64,000 nt of DNA from Sinorhizobium medicae (GCF_007827695.1 NZ_VITA01000009.1:1-64000), one strand, 5' to 3'; shown: positions 17,484 through 27,586, numbered from the stretch's first letter. The notes: generated from the sequence alone by a model not told the origin. Translations and numbers: made by a program.

Positions 17484-18251
17484 ATGACGCTCAAGATGAA
17501 GATGATTGCCACAGCATCCGTGATAGCGCTTGCTGCCGGCGTGGTCCTGCCCGCTCCCGCGGCGGCACTCGATGCCAAGCAGAAGGAAGAATTCGGCGCC
17601 TTCATCAAGGAGTATCTGCTCGCCAATCCGGAGATTATGCTGGAAGTGCAGGAGGCGCTGTCCGCCAAGCAGCGGGCAAAGCAGCAGGAATCCGCCCAGG
17701 CGGCAATCGCCGGCAACAGCGAGGCGATCTTCAACTCCACCCACGACATAGCTCTCGGCAATCCGAACGGCGACGTGACGATCGTCGAGTTCTTCGATTA
17801 CAATTGCGGCTATTGCAAGCGCGCTCTGTCCGACATGGACGCCATCCTCGCTGAGGACAAGAATGTCCGCTTCGTTCTCAAGGAGCTTCCCATTCTCGGA
17901 CCCGAGTCGCTGGCGGCCCACAAGGTCAGCGCCGCCTTCCGCACGGTAGCACCGGAGAAATACGGCGATTTCCACCGAGCGCTGCTCGGGTCGGAGGAGC
18001 GGGCGACTGAGGAAACCGCGATCGCCGTTGCCGCCAAGCTTGGCGTAACGGAGGAGCAATTGCGCGAGAAAATGGAAGACGGGTCGTATGACGCTTCCAT
18101 GCGGGAGGCCTATTCGCTTGCCAGCGACCTCGGCATTACGGGCACGCCTTCCTATGTCATCGGCAATGAGGCGGTGTTCGGCGCCGTCGGCGCGCCGGAG
18201 ATCGAAGAGAAGGTCGCCAACATGCGGGCCTGCGGCAAGACCGTCTGCTGA
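17484..18251 (+). CDS. Periplasmic DsbA-family thiol:disulfide oxidoreductase
   Basis: The ATG at 17484 is preceded by GAGGAAAG and begins a clear Sec signal peptide ending near AAALDA, so the 255-residue precursor is exported. The mature protein is a thioredoxin fold with a DsbA insertion. The redox motif is CGYC in FDYNCGYCKRAL (near residue 110), and the cis-proline loop is GTPSYVIG near the C terminus. The subgroup resembles Com1/BdbD-like proteins. An N-terminal coiled segment (EEFGAFIKEYLLANPEIMLE) may mediate oligomerisation, as in ScsC-type isomerases. Oxidase versus isomerase activity is undecided. Confidence 0.88.
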   Translation: MTLKMKMIATASVIALAAGVVLPAPAAALDAKQKEEFGAFIKEYLLANPEIMLEVQEALSAKQRAKQQESAQAAIAGNSEAIFNSTHDIALGNPNGDVTIVEFFDYNCGYCKRALSDMDAILAEDKNVRFVLKELPILGPESLAAHKVSAAFRTVAPEKYGDFHRALLGSEERATEETAIAVAAKLGVTEEQLREKMEDGSYDASMREAYSLASDLGITGTPSYVIGNEAVFGAVGAPEIEEKVANMRACGKTVC

Positions 18252-18353
18252 CGTCGTGCCATCTCGGCGGAGGCGTTCGTTGTCAAAACAGAGCGAGACT
18301 TGTGGACAAATCCCACGGGGACTCAGGGGGCTTTTCCTTAGGGGACCATCAGT

Positions 18354-18390
18354 CTATAGGTAACCCTCGATTACCCTATAGGTAACCCTC
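18354..18390. repeat. Two direct copies of CTATAGGTAACCCTC upstream of aroQ
   Basis: The 15-bp sequence occurs at 18354-18368 and again at 18376-18390, 22 bp apart (about two helical turns). The second copy ends 17 bp before the aroQ start codon. Spacing by whole helical turns fits a regulator binding one face of DNA, but a simple duplication is also possible. Confidence 0.8.
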
Positions 18391-18407
18391 CATCACCGGA
18401 ATCCCTT

Positions 18408-18854
18408 ATGGCTTCGACTATCTTTGTGCTGAACGGCCCAAACCTGAACGCGCTCGGCAAACGCGAACCGGGTATCTATGGCGGCAAGACGCTTGCCGAC
18501 ATAGAGGCCATGTGCAAGGCGGAGGCAAAGCTCCTGGGGTTTGATATCGACTTCCGCCAGTCGAATCATGAGGGCACGCTGGTCGACTGGTTACACGAAG
18601 CTGGCGAAAAATCCGTCGGCATCGCGATCAACCCAGCCGCCTACGGACACACCTCTATCGCCATGCACGATGCCATTCGTGCGATTACTGTCCCGGTGGT
18701 GGAACTGCATCTTTCGAATATTCACGCGCGCGAGGAATTCCGGCATAAGTCGATGATCGCGCCAGCCGTCAAAGGCGTTATCTGCGGCTTCGGCGCTCAG
18801 AGTTACATTCTGGCGCTGCATGCGTTAAAGAACCTGACGGAAAAATCCAAATAA
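18408..18854 (+). CDS. aroQ: Type II 3-dehydroquinate dehydratase
   Basis: This enzyme catalyses step three of the shikimate pathway, dehydrating 3-dehydroquinate to 3-dehydroshikimate. It is a small cytosolic dodecameric enzyme of 148 residues, the usual length. The flexible active-site loop is GPNLNALGKREPGIYG (residues 8-23) with the catalytic Arg and Tyr. FRQSNHEGTLVDW, NPAAYGHTSIAMHDA and ELHLSNIHAREEFRHKS carry the remaining conserved contacts. accB follows after 23 bp, and the aroQ-accB-accC order is widespread in rhizobia and other Proteobacteria. Confidence 0.97.
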   Translation: MASTIFVLNGPNLNALGKREPGIYGGKTLADIEAMCKAEAKLLGFDIDFRQSNHEGTLVDWLHEAGEKSVGIAINPAAYGHTSIAMHDAIRAITVPVVELHLSNIHAREEFRHKSMIAPAVKGVICGFGAQSYILALHALKNLTEKSK

Positions 18855-18877
18855 GAAGAACACGAGGCTCACATCCC

Positions 18878-19354
18878 ATGGCTGAAAAGAAACCGGGTAT
18901 CGATCAGGCGCTGATTCGTGATCTCGCCAATATCCTCAACGACACCGACCTGACTGAGATCGAAGTGGAGCAGGACGATCTGCGCATCCGCGTTTCGCGG
19001 AACGGCACGCCTGTCGCGATGTCGATGCCGGCGATGCCTGCCTACCAGGTGCCGCCCGCCGCCACCGGCGGCCAGTCCGCCCCTGCAGCCCAGTCTGCCT
19101 CCGAAGGCGGCCACAACGCCAAGAACGCGGTGACGGCGCCCATGGTCGGCACCGCCTATCTCGCCCCGGCTCCAGGCTCCCGCCCCTTCATTGAAGTCGG
19201 CGCAACGGTCAAGGAAGGCCAGACGATCCTGATCATCGAAGCCATGAAGACGATGAACCAGATTCCGGCTCCCCGCTCCGGCAAGATAACGGAAATTCTC
19301 GTGCAGGACGCGGCCCCGGTCGAATATGGCGAACCCCTGATCGTGATCGAGTAA
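18878..19354 (+). CDS. accB: Biotin carboxyl carrier protein of acetyl-CoA carboxylase
   Basis: This is the carrier subunit for the first committed step of fatty acid synthesis. The 158 residues contain an N-terminal helical region, a Pro/Ala-rich flexible linker (about 48-80) and a C-terminal biotinyl domain. The biotinylated lysine is in EAMKTMNQI near residue 122, and the thumb sequence [11 protein letters not shown] is present. It lies 23 bp after aroQ and 12 bp before accC, so all three are probably one operon. Confidence 0.97.
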   Translation: MAEKKPGIDQALIRDLANILNDTDLTEIEVEQDDLRIRVSRNGTPVAMSMPAMPAYQVPPAATGGQSAPAAQSASEGGHNAKNAVTAPMVGTAYLAPAPGSRPFIEVGATVKEGQTILIIEAMKTMNQIPAPRSGKITEILVQDAAPVEYGEPLIVIE

Positions 19355-19366
19355 GGCACGGTGGCG

Positions 19367-20710
19367 ATGATCTCAAAAATCCTCATTGCCAATCGCGGCG
19401 AAATCGCTCTGCGCGTGCTGCGCGCGTGCAAGGAGCTTGGCATTGCGACCGTAGCCGTGCACTCGACGGCCGACAGCAACGCCATGCATGTCCGGCTCGC
19501 CGACGAGAGCGTCTGCATCGGTCCGCCGCCTTCTCGCGACAGCTATCTGAACATCCATCAGATCGTTGCCGCTTGCGAAATCACCGGCGCGGATGCGGTG
19601 CATCCGGGCTACGGCTTCCTCTCGGAAAACGCCAAGTTTGCCGAGATCCTCGAGGCACACGGCATCACCTTCATTGGCCCGACCGCCGAGCACATCCGTC
19701 TCATGGGCGACAAGATCACCGCCAAGAAGACCGCGGAAGAACTCGGCATACCAGTCGTTCCGGGGTCCGACGGTGAAGTGAAGCCGGAGAATGCGCTGGA
19801 AATTGCCCGCCAGATAGGATTTCCCGTACTGATCAAGGCGACGGCCGGCGGCGGCGGCCGCGGCATGAAAGTCGCCCGCACCGAAGCCGAACTCGAAAAT
19901 GCGGTTGCGACGGCACGCTCCGAGGCCGCAGCAGCGTTCGGCAATGATGCCGTCTACATGGAAAAATTCCTCGGCAAGCCACGCCACATCGAAATCCAGG
20001 TCGTCGGCGACGGCGAAGGCAATGCGATCCATCTGGGTGAGCGCGACTGCTCGCTGCAGCGCCGCCACCAGAAGGTCTGGGAGGAAGCAAACTCTCCGGC
20101 GCTCAACGTCGAACAGCGCATGAACATCGGCCAGATCTGCGCCGAAGCGATGCAAAAGCTGAAATATCGCGGTGCGGGCACGGTCGAGTTTCTCTATGAA
20201 AACGGAGAGTTCTACTTCATCGAGATGAACACGCGCCTGCAGGTCGAGCACCCGATCACGGAAGCGATCACCGGTATCGATCTCGTGCACGAACAGATTC
20301 GCGTGGCATCCGGCGCCGGCCTCTCGGCCAAGCAGGAGGATATCGTCTTCTCCGGTCACGCCATCGAATGCCGCATCAATGCCGAGGATCCGCGTACCTT
20401 CGTCCCCTCCCCGGGCACGATAACGCATTTCCACGCTCCGGGCGGTCTTGGCGTACGCGTCGACAGCGGCGCCTATCAGGGCTATCGGATACCCCCTTAT
20501 TACGACAGTCTGATCGGCAAGCTGATCGTTCACGGCCGGACCCGTGTCGAGTGCATGATGCGGCTGCGCCGCGTGCTTGACGAATTTGTCATCGACGGGA
20601 TCAAGACAACGCTTCCCCTTTTTCAAGACCTGATCAACAATCAGGATATCGCAAACGGCGATTATGATATCCATTGGCTGGAGCACCATCTGGCCACAAC
20701 GTCCGCATAG
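19367..20710 (+). CDS. accC: Biotin carboxylase subunit of acetyl-CoA carboxylase
   Basis: This ATP-grasp enzyme carboxylates the biotin on AccB. The 447 residues show the N-terminal [16 protein letters not shown], the glycine-rich ATP loop [12 protein letters not shown] (near 159-170), the [14 protein letters not shown] segment and the metal/bicarbonate site [14 protein letters not shown] near 286-299. The ATG at 19367 is preferred over a GTG six bases upstream because [11 protein letters not shown] is the family start. It is directly downstream of accB. Confidence 0.97.
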   Translation: MISKILIANRGEIALRVLRACKELGIATVAVHSTADSNAMHVRLADESVCIGPPPSRDSYLNIHQIVAACEITGADAVHPGYGFLSENAKFAEILEAHGITFIGPTAEHIRLMGDKITAKKTAEELGIPVVPGSDGEVKPENALEIARQIGFPVLIKATAGGGGRGMKVARTEAELENAVATARSEAAAAFGNDAVYMEKFLGKPRHIEIQVVGDGEGNAIHLGERDCSLQRRHQKVWEEANSPALNVEQRMNIGQICAEAMQKLKYRGAGTVEFLYENGEFYFIEMNTRLQVEHPITEAITGIDLVHEQIRVASGAGLSAKQEDIVFSGHAIECRINAEDPRTFVPSPGTITHFHAPGGLGVRVDSGAYQGYRIPPYYDSLIGKLIVHGRTRVECMMRLRRVLDEFVIDGIKTTLPLFQDLINNQDIANGDYDIHWLEHHLATTSA

Positions 20711-20719
20711 GATACGCCA

Positions 20720-21334
20720 TTGAAGGAGACGCGCAGCAAACAACCGGATATCACGCCGGACATGTTGTTGCGCGCCTACTCGATCGGCCTCTTTCCCATG
20801 GCGGATTCAGCCGACGACCCGGAACTTTTCTGGGTCGAGCCGGAAATCCGCGGCATTATTCCGCTGGACCGATTTCACGTCTCGCGCAGCCTTGCCAAGG
20901 TGATACGCAGGCGTCCCTTCGACATTCGCTTCGATACGGCCTTCTCCGAAGTCATCGAAGGGTGCGCGCAGCGCGCACCGGACAGGCCGACGACCTGGAT
21001 CAACGACACGATCCGCGCGCTCTATGCGGCGCTGCATAAAATGGGCCATGCGCATAGTGTCGAAGCCTGGGAGGGAGATACGCTTGTGGGCGGTCTCTAT
21101 GGCGTTTCGCTCGGCGCCGCCTTTTTCGGCGAGAGCATGTTCTCGCGGCGCACAGATGCTTCCAAGATCTGCCTGGTTCATCTGGTCCAGCGTTTGAGAT
21201 CGAAAGGCTTTCAACTCCTCGACACGCAGTTCACGACAGAACACCTGAAGTCTTTCGGCGCCGTCGATGTGCCGAAGGTCGAGTACGAGGTCCTGCTCGC
21301 GAAAGCCATAGCTTCGCCGAATCTGGATTTTTGA
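20720..21334 (+). CDS. aat: Leucyl/phenylalanyl-tRNA--protein transferase
   Basis: This enzyme transfers Leu or Phe from tRNA to N-terminal Arg/Lys of proteins, marking them for ClpAP (N-degron pathway). The 204-residue protein contains the family signatures [55 protein letters not shown] and [16 protein letters not shown]. The start is a TTG at 20720 with AGGA just upstream. The first ATG, at 20762, would lose conserved N-terminal residues. It lies 9 bp after accC and is probably in the same operon. Confidence 0.94.
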   Translation: MKETRSKQPDITPDMLLRAYSIGLFPMADSADDPELFWVEPEIRGIIPLDRFHVSRSLAKVIRRRPFDIRFDTAFSEVIEGCAQRAPDRPTTWINDTIRALYAALHKMGHAHSVEAWEGDTLVGGLYGVSLGAAFFGESMFSRRTDASKICLVHLVQRLRSKGFQLLDTQFTTEHLKSFGAVDVPKVEYEVLLAKAIASPNLDF

Positions 21335-21455
21335 AGGGCATCGCCGCCACATTATGACCTTGCCACACCATGCATAGGGCGCGGCCTCGTCTTCGGCAAG
21401 GACTTCACCCTCTCAATTATTCGATTCGCATCCGTGGCAGGGAGGCGTTCTTCAG

Positions 21456-21923
21456 ATGAATTTCGTCGCCCGCAAGGACCAATTGGAAGAGATCAAGTCG
21501 GGCTTGCCGAGCGTCACCGAAATGGTTCGCTTCGATTCGGGTAAAGCCTATGCGGACTTCCAGGAGGGCGACAAGGTCGCGGCTTACGGTACGGCCGATT
21601 TGATCGCAGCCGGAGCGGGTGCGAAGATTGCGGCGAAAGCCGGCCTTCTGGTGATTGCACTCGCCTTGCTGAAAAAGGGCGGTTTCCTGATCGTGGTCGC
21701 CGACGTCGCTATCGCACAGTTTCTAAGAGGGCTGCTCGGTCGAAAGACACCCACCCGCCGCCTGACAGAAATCAAATCAAATCCGCGGTTAGGATCTATT
21801 GTTTCTCTGCCGTGTCCGGCGGCGGAACTTCGGACGTCGTCTTGCAGGACTGCAGCCAGACGTCATAGACGGGGTGCTCGACGGCATTCAGGCCGGGGCT
21901 GTCCGCAAACATCCAACCGGTAA
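21456..21923 (+). pseudogene. C-terminal remnant of a DUF2167 membrane-anchored protein
   Basis: The first roughly 95 residues resemble only the C-terminal end of DUF2167 proteins: NFVARKDQLEEIKSG, GKAYADFQEGDKVAAYG, then two hydrophobic segments rich in Ala/Gly and a KRxxGRK-like tail. Full family members are about 300 residues with a signal peptide and a large periplasmic domain, which is missing here. After about residue 98 the frame runs on without homology into DNA antisense to the neighbouring DUF2155 gene. A ribosome binding site (GGGAGGCG) precedes the ATG, so a short product may still be made. Confidence 0.6.
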
Positions 21924-22248
21924 AAATACGGCGGATCTTTCGGTCGAGGGTGATCTCGTCGACTTCCACGAAGGTGGTCGTCTTCGGCGCTTCTGTTTCG
22001 TCCCGGCTGTAGCAGACGCGCGGAGTTACCTGCAGAGCGCCGAACTGCACCGTTTCACCGATATAGACGTCAAAGCTGGTAATACGGCCGGTGATCTTGT
22101 CGATGCCCGAGAACACCGCGACGGCATTGGGAAGGCGGGCCGCCTGCGCGGGCTCTGTGGTTGAAACCACCGGAGCGGCGAGGAGAAGGGCAATGGCCGC
22201 AAGCCGGGCCCCCCGGCCAAACAAATCCCCCAGACTGAACCCCGCCAT
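21796..22248 (-). CDS. DUF2155 domain secreted protein
   Basis: This 150-residue protein starts at the ATG at 22248, which has GGGGGA upstream. An ATG seven codons earlier has no such site. A signal peptide with a long Ala/Leu core ends near AQAARL. The mature part carries the DUF2155 features: AVFSGIDKITGRITSFDV, the paired cysteines in TPRVCYSRDETEAP and WLQSCKT, and GWMFADSPGLNAVEHPVYDVW. Family members cluster with an NDUFA12 homologue in alphaproteobacteria, as here. The biochemical role is unknown. Confidence 0.85.
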   Translation of the reverse strand: MAGFSLGDLFGRGARLAAIALLLAAPVVSTTEPAQAARLPNAVAVFSGIDKITGRITSFDVYIGETVQFGALQVTPRVCYSRDETEAPKTTTFVEVDEITLDRKIRRIFTGWMFADSPGLNAVEHPVYDVWLQSCKTTSEVPPPDTAEKQ

Positions 22249-22430
22249 TACCGACAATCCCCCGCACATTACTTTTCAGCTTGGATGGACTTCAGGCGCT
22301 AAACCCGAAATGTGGCTGCGCCGTGATCGTTACAATCCGTTAGACCGGGACGCGGGCGGAAAACCGCACGCACTTTTCCTTATCCCGCTCTGGCAGCGAT
22401 ACGATGCCTGATGCAGCCCCGCTGCATAGC

Positions 22431-22826
22431 TCAGGAGCGCGGCGTCCAGGCGTCGTAATCGCCAGTCACACGCGGGCGCTTGCCGGTGCCGGCGATCGAA
22501 CCCTTCGGACGATAAGCATAGGGCGTACCGGTCGGATTGGCCCGGTGCGGCTTCTGCCACTCACGGGCGACATAATTCTCATCGGCGGGCGCGACATCGG
22601 TGCGATGGTGCATCCAGCCGTGCCAACCCGGAGGAATGGCGGAGGCCTCGGCAGGACCATTATAGATCACCCAACGCCGCGTCCGGCCTTCGGAATCCTT
22701 GCCGCCCTGATAATAGACATTACCGAACTCGTCTTCGCCGACGCGCTGACCGTGGCGCCAGGTATGAAAGCGGGTACCGATCGTCTGTCCGTTCCACCAG
22801 GTGAAAATCTGCAGCAGGAGCTTCAT
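22431..22826 (-). CDS. NDUFA12/B17.2-like accessory subunit of complex I
   Basis: The 131-residue protein matches the NADH:ubiquinone oxidoreductase 17.2-kDa subunit family: FTWWNGQTIGTRFHTWRHG, VGEDEFGNVYYQGG, RRWVIYNGPAEASAIPPGWHGWMHH. It is one of the supernumerary subunits shared by alphaproteobacterial and mitochondrial complex I, located at the hydrophilic arm on the cytoplasmic side. The C terminus ends in a Gly/Arg/Thr-rich tail typical for the family. It is upstream of the DUF2155 gene on the same strand with a gap of about 180 bp. Confidence 0.92.
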   Translation of the reverse strand: MKLLLQIFTWWNGQTIGTRFHTWRHGQRVGEDEFGNVYYQGGKDSEGRTRRWVIYNGPAEASAIPPGWHGWMHHRTDVAPADENYVAREWQKPHRANPTGTPYAYRPKGSIAGTGKRPRVTGDYDAWTPRS

Positions 22827-22978
22827 ATGCCTCGTCCTTTACCGGCCGATGGGAGCCAGCCGGATATCAAAATCTCGCCCCCGCTTATGCCGCGCCGCTT
22901 ACGGCTTGTCCAGTGATTCCGCCCTCAGTCACCTGCATCTTGACGCGATTCGACCGCACAAGAAGATCCCCGTCGAGG

Positions 22979-23482
22979 TCAGGAGAGACGCTTTTCGAGG
23001 ATGATCGCCGGTATGCCGGACTGTTCGTCGCCGCAACTGGACGTTTTCGCGACTTCCGCAAATCCATGCGCCTGATAAAAGGCGAGCGCGTGAAGGTTTT
23101 GCGGCTCTACCTCCACCAGCATGCATTCCGCATCGGGGAAGCAGGTCTCAAGCTCCGCAAACATATCGCGTCCGACACCACGACGTTGGAATCTGGGCAG
23201 GACATAGAGCTGGTGCAGAACGACCGTCTTTTGCAGCGACTCCGACATGGCGGCATAGCCCATGCCGGCAAGCTCGCTGCCGGTGTCGGCGACGACGAAT
23301 TCGGAATGTTTGCGCTGCAGCCGGGCTCGAAGAGCATCTATGGAATGCCACTTCGCCGTCAGCTCCTTAACCTTTTCGACACCGTAGAACGTGTCGTAGG
23401 TTGCATGCCACGTCTCGGCGAGCAGAGCGCGAACCTTATCGAGGTCGCGCTCGCCTGCGGTACGGACGAAGAACACCGTCAT
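22979..23482 (-). CDS. GNAT-family N-acetyltransferase
   Basis: The 167-residue protein has a single GNAT fold. The acetyl-CoA pyrophosphate-binding loop is [12 protein letters not shown] (near residues 97-108), following the beta-4 segment LHQLYVLP. The motif B region is [11 protein letters not shown]. The substrate cannot be inferred. Its ATG overlaps the TGA of gatB (ATGA), so the two are translationally coupled. Confidence 0.88.
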   Translation of the reverse strand: MTVFFVRTAGERDLDKVRALLAETWHATYDTFYGVEKVKELTAKWHSIDALRARLQRKHSEFVVADTGSELAGMGYAAMSESLQKTVVLHQLYVLPRFQRRGVGRDMFAELETCFPDAECMLVEVEPQNLHALAFYQAHGFAEVAKTSSCGDEQSGIPAIILEKRLS

Positions 23483-24981
23483 TCCTCGAATCCGAGCTTG
23501 GACTTTACGAGCGCCTGCACCGCCTGCGGGTTGGCCTTGCCGCCGGTCGCCTTCATCACCTGCCCTACAAACCAGCCGGCAAGCGAGGGCTTCGCCTTCG
23601 CCTTTTCCACCTGGTCGGGGTTGGCTGCGATGATCTCGTCGACGGCCTTCTCGATCGCACCGGTATCGGTTACCTGCTTCATACCACGGCTCTCGACAAT
23701 CTGCGCCGGATCGCCGCCCTCGTTCCAGACTATTTCGAAGAGGTCCTTCGCAAGCTTGCCGGAGATGGTCCCATCCTTGATGAGATCGATGATGCCACCA
23801 AGCTGTGCCGGCGAGACGGGCGTTCCCTCAATAGGCTTTCCAGCCTTGTTCAGCGCGCCGAGAAGGTCGTTGATGACCCAGTTCGCCGCGGTCTTGCCGT
23901 CGCGACCAGCTGCCACGGCCTCGAAGTAGTCGGCGATCGCCTTTTCCGACACGAGAACGGACGCGTCGTAGACGGACAGGCCGAGATCTCTGACGAAGCG
24001 CTCCTTCTTGTCGTCCGGCAACTCCGGCAGGTGTGCCTTCAGCGCCTCTACGAACGCATCGTCGAATTCGAGCGGCAGCAGATCCGGGTCGGGGAAGTAG
24101 CGGTAGTCGTGCGCATCTTCCTTCGACCGCATGGAACGCGTCTCGCCCTTGCCCGGGTCGAAGAGACGCGTTTCCTGATCGATTGCCCCACCGTCTTCAA
24201 GGATGGCGATCTGGCGACGGGCCTCGTATTCGATCGCCTGACCGACGAAGCGGATCGAGTTGACGTTCTTGATTTCACAGCGCGTGCCGAATGCTTCGCC
24301 GGGGCGGCGAACGGAGACGTTGACGTCCGCGCGCATCGAGCCCTCGTCCATATTGCCGTCGCAGGTGCCGAGATAGCGCAGGATCGAGCGAAGCTTCGTG
24401 AGATAGGCCTTCGCCTCGTCCGACGAACGCAGATCCGGCTTCGAGACGATCTCCATCAGCGCAACACCCGAGCGGTTGAGATCGACATAGGACATGGCTG
24501 GATGCTGGTCGTGCATCGACTTGCCGGCATCCTGCTCCAGATGCAGACGCTCGATGCCGATCTCCACATCTTCGAAATGGCCCTGGCGGTCCGGTCCGAC
24601 GGAGATGATGATCTTGCCTTCTCCGACAATCGGGTCCTTGTATTGCGAGATCTGGTAGCCCTGTGGCAGGTCCGGATAGAAGTAGTTCTTCCGATCGAAG
24701 ATCGAACGATTGTTGATCTTTGCCTTCAAGCCGAGGCCCGTGCGCACGGCCTGCTTGACGCATTCCTCATTGATCACCGGAAGCATGCCGGGCATTGCAG
24801 CATCGACAAGCGAAACGTTGGCGTTCGGCTCGGACCCGAACTCGGTCGATGCACCGGAGAACAGCTTCGAATTGCTCAGCACCTGCGCATGGACTTCCAT
24901 GCCGATGATGACCTCCCAGTCGCCGGTGGCGCCCGGAATGAAGCGTTTCGGATCAGGAGTGCGGACGTCGACGATGCTCAT
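23479..24981 (-). CDS. gatB: Aspartyl/glutamyl-tRNA(Asn/Gln) amidotransferase subunit B
   Basis: This is the kinase-like subunit of GatCAB, which converts mischarged Glu-tRNA(Gln) and Asp-tRNA(Asn) to the amides. The 500 residues begin with [15 protein letters not shown]. The cradle domain contains the segment [26 protein letters not shown] in three adjacent motifs. The helical and YqeY-like tail domain (about 350-500) ends in [17 protein letters not shown]. The ATG at 24981 is chosen for the family length and the GAAGAG upstream. It is separated from gatA by a YjhX-like gene on the other strand. Confidence 0.96.
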   Translation of the reverse strand: MSIVDVRTPDPKRFIPGATGDWEVIIGMEVHAQVLSNSKLFSGASTEFGSEPNANVSLVDAAMPGMLPVINEECVKQAVRTGLGLKAKINNRSIFDRKNYFYPDLPQGYQISQYKDPIVGEGKIIISVGPDRQGHFEDVEIGIERLHLEQDAGKSMHDQHPAMSYVDLNRSGVALMEIVSKPDLRSSDEAKAYLTKLRSILRYLGTCDGNMDEGSMRADVNVSVRRPGEAFGTRCEIKNVNSIRFVGQAIEYEARRQIAILEDGGAIDQETRLFDPGKGETRSMRSKEDAHDYRYFPDPDLLPLEFDDAFVEALKAHLPELPDDKKERFVRDLGLSVYDASVLVSEKAIADYFEAVAAGRDGKTAANWVINDLLGALNKAGKPIEGTPVSPAQLGGIIDLIKDGTISGKLAKDLFEIVWNEGGDPAQIVESRGMKQVTDTGAIEKAVDEIIAANPDQVEKAKAKPSLAGWFVGQVMKATGGKANPQAVQALVKSKLGFEE

Positions 24982-25315
24982 GTCATGCTCTTCTTTGAGG
25001 CCTGAATTCGTGGTTTCTCGGTAGAGCAATTGGCCACTGGGTGCAAGCTTGTAAGGGGCGGCCGCGTATCGGGTGCCGGGCGATCACGGTTCTTGTCCTC
25101 GCCCTTGCAACCTTGACGTTTGCGCGGCGATCTCCTAAAAACGCCGCGTCCGACAGGAGCTTTTATGTTCAACCAGTCTGAGTCCCGGTAAGGGCCCTGC
25201 CCGCTTTCACTGAATAGCGTGCACGGGCCGAAAACGTGAACCCCCGCCGATCACGTCGTGATTTGCGGAACGTTTTCTTGCGTTCTCACGAATGCCATTC
25301 CGGAATACTCGACCC
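24982..25315. other. Intergenic region between gatB and the YjhX-like gene
   Basis: This 334-bp divergent region must hold the promoters for gatB (minus) and the small YjhX-like gene (plus). Only tiny open frames are present. One of eight codons has AGGAGC before its ATG near 25164, but it has no other support. No hairpin or known motif stood out. Confidence 0.5.
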
Positions 25316-25570
25316 ATGGACATTTCGCGCGCCGAACAGCGCATACTTCATCATTTGGCCCAGGGCGGCCGCATCGAAATCACCCGCGAGGGTAAAACCA
25401 TTACTGAAATTCGCTGCTTTACGAGGGACGGCTGGGTTTACCCTGGCGTCGATCTCGAACTCTTTCGCAAGCTGAAACGAAAAAGAGCGATCCGCTCGTC
25501 CGCCGGTAAGCCCTACCGCATTACCGAACGCGGGCTGCATCTGGTCAGATCGGAACTCAACAACCGTTGA
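25316..25570 (+). CDS. yjhX: YjhX-like small protein (UPF0386 / putative toxin family)
   Basis: The 84-residue protein matches the YjhX family across its length: MDISRAEQRILHHLAQGG, EITREGKTITEIRCFTRDGW, PYRITERGLHLVRSELNNR. The fold is predicted to be winged-helix-like and DNA- or nucleic-acid-binding. E. coli YjhX is annotated as a toxin paired with the YjhQ acetyltransferase. Here no YjhQ-type partner is adjacent, although an unrelated GNAT gene lies 2.5 kb away. The ATG at 25316 starts exactly at the family start. The function in rhizobia is not established. Confidence 0.82.
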   Translation: MDISRAEQRILHHLAQGGRIEITREGKTITEIRCFTRDGWVYPGVDLELFRKLKRKRAIRSSAGKPYRITERGLHLVRSELNNR

Positions 25571-25584
25571 GCCGGCGATCCAAT

Positions 25585-25615
25585 GGGATACCGGAGATCT
25601 CGTCTCCGGTATCCC
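25585..25615. terminator. Perfect 12-bp hairpin between convergent genes
   Basis: GGGATACCGGAG and its exact reverse complement are separated by a 7-nt loop. It begins 14 bp after the stop of the YjhX-like gene (plus) and lies 57 bp beyond the gatA stop (minus). No T-tract follows on either strand, so it may act as a transcript-stabilising stem or a weak bidirectional terminator. Confidence 0.55.
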
Positions 25616-25672
25616 AGACCAGGGCTGGCCGTCGCGGCGGGATTACCGCCGGCTTATGGCCGCCCTGCGCGG

Positions 25673-27154
25673 TCACCACCATTTGGAGGGCGTGAAGCGG
25701 CCAGCCGCCTGCTCGATGACGTGAGCCGTCTTGAACAGCGTTTCTTCGTCGAAGGGTTTGCCGATGAGCTGCAAACCGAGCGGCAACCCCTTGTGATCGA
25801 GCCCGCCCGGCACTGCGATGCCCGGAAGCCCGGCCATGTTCACCGTCACGGTAAAGATGTCGTTCAGATACATCTTCACCGGGTCTGATGCGAGGTCTTC
25901 ATCGGCGATGCCGAAGGCGGAGGACGGCGTGGCCGGCGTCAGGATAGCATCGACGCCGGCGTGGAAGGCGAGTTCGAAGTCGCGCTTGATCAGGGTGCGG
26001 ACTTTCTGCGCGCGAAGGTAATAGGCATCGTAATATCCCGCAGAGAGAACATAGGTGCCGATCATGATGCGGCGCTTGACCTCTTGCCCGAAGCCCGCCG
26101 CCCGCGTCTTCTCGTACATGTCGACGATGTCCTTGCCGTCGACGCGAAGGCCATAACGAACGCCGTCGTAGCGCGCGAGGTTGGACGAGGCTTCGGCTGG
26201 AGCGACGATGTAGTAGGCGGGCAGCGCGTATTTGGTATGCGGCAGCGAGATATCGACGATTTCGGCGCCGGCGTCCTTGAGCCAAGCAACGCCCTGCTGC
26301 CAGAGCGCCTCGATTTCCTCGGGCATGCCTTCGACGCGGTATTCCTTCGGGATCCCTATCCGCATGCCCTTGATCGACTGGCCGATCGCCGCTTCGTAAT
26401 CCGGCACCGGCAGATCGACGGATGTCGTATCCTTCGGATCGACGCTCGCCATCGACTTCAGGAGGATCGCGGCATCGCGCACGTCGCGAGCGATCGGGCC
26501 CGCCTGATCGAGCGACGACGCGAAGGCGATCACGCCCCAGCGCGAGCAGCGCCCATAGGTCGGCTTGATGCCGACGGTTCCGGTGAATGCCGCCGGCTGG
26601 CGGATGGAGCCACCGGTGTCCGTCGCCGTGGCTCCGGCGCACAGGCGTGCAGCGACCGCAGCCGCAGAACCGCCGGAAGACCCGCCCGGAACCAGGTCGA
26701 GATTGGATTCCTTGGCACGCCACGGGTTCTTGACCGGCCCGTAATAGGAGGTCTCGTTCGACGAGCCCATCGCGAACTCGTCCATGTTCAGCTTGCCGAG
26801 CATGACGGCGCCGTCGTTCCACAGGTTCTGGGTGACAGTTGATTCATAGTGCGGCCTGAACCCGTCGAGTATATGGCTGCACGCCTGCGTATGGAGGCCC
26901 TGCGTGCCGAAGAGATCCTTGATCCCGAGCGGTATACCCTCGAGCGCACCCGCCTTGCCGGCCCCGATGCGCGCGTCAGAGGCTTTTGCCATCTCGCGTG
27001 CCTTATCGGGCGTGACCGCGATATAGGCGTTGATCGTCTCATTGGCTGCCTCGATCGCGGCAAGATAGGCGTCGGTCAACTCGACCGCGGTGATTTCCTT
27101 GTCGGAAAGCTTCGCGCGGGCTTCTGCGATCGTGAGGCTCGTAAGGTCGGTCAT
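25673..27154 (-). CDS. gatA: Aspartyl/glutamyl-tRNA amidotransferase subunit A
   Basis: This is the amidase-signature glutaminase that supplies ammonia to GatB. The 493 residues contain the Lys of the Ser-cisSer-Lys triad in [12 protein letters not shown] (near 75-86) and the serine-rich signature [16 protein letters not shown] near 155-170. [21 protein letters not shown] follows as two adjacent motifs. The ATG at 27154 (MTDLTSLTI) is the family start; the open frame continues upstream only as shadow. It is 49 bp downstream of gatC and co-directional with it. Confidence 0.96.
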   Translation of the reverse strand: MTDLTSLTIAEARAKLSDKEITAVELTDAYLAAIEAANETINAYIAVTPDKAREMAKASDARIGAGKAGALEGIPLGIKDLFGTQGLHTQACSHILDGFRPHYESTVTQNLWNDGAVMLGKLNMDEFAMGSSNETSYYGPVKNPWRAKESNLDLVPGGSSGGSAAAVAARLCAGATATDTGGSIRQPAAFTGTVGIKPTYGRCSRWGVIAFASSLDQAGPIARDVRDAAILLKSMASVDPKDTTSVDLPVPDYEAAIGQSIKGMRIGIPKEYRVEGMPEEIEALWQQGVAWLKDAGAEIVDISLPHTKYALPAYYIVAPAEASSNLARYDGVRYGLRVDGKDIVDMYEKTRAAGFGQEVKRRIMIGTYVLSAGYYDAYYLRAQKVRTLIKRDFELAFHAGVDAILTPATPSSAFGIADEDLASDPVKMYLNDIFTVTVNMAGLPGIAVPGGLDHKGLPLGLQLIGKPFDEETLFKTAHVIEQAAGRFTPSKWW

Positions 27155-27203
27155 GGCGTATTTGGACTTTCGCAATCGGGACGACTGGGCGGGCGGCGGA
27201 CGG

Positions 27204-27491
27204 TTACTCGACCACCTTCGGGACGACGAAGAAATTGCGGTCCGAATTGGGTGCATTGGCGACAATGTCGGCCGCCTTGTCGCCATCTGCGACAACGTCC
27301 TCGCGCTTCTTCATCGTCATAGGCATCACCGATGTCATCGGCTCGACTCCGTCGACATTCACTTCGGAAAGCTGCTCGACGAAGCCCAATATACCGTTGA
27401 TCTCGCTCGTCATCCGCTCGGCTTCCTGGTCGCTGACGGCGATGCGGGCAAGGCGCGCGACGCGCTTGACGGTGGCAAGGTCTACGGACAT
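27204..27491 (-). CDS. gatC: Aspartyl/glutamyl-tRNA amidotransferase subunit C
   Basis: This small helical stabilising subunit wraps around the GatA-GatB interface. The 95 residues show [40 protein letters not shown] and the C-terminal [11 protein letters not shown]. The ATG at 27491 gives the family length. It heads the gatC-gatA unit. Confidence 0.95.
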
Positions 27492-27586
27492 GGCGGTCTC
27501 CGGTATCGCAAAGTTTCCCCCGCTATAAAGGCGAGACGCCGGGCACGCAACGGGGGAATAGCGCAGAGACTGGAGCGGCGTGCCGT

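Noticed and set aside
25164-25190. Eight-codon frame with a fair ribosome binding site
   Set aside because: Too short to support without conservation or a regulatory context such as an attenuator.
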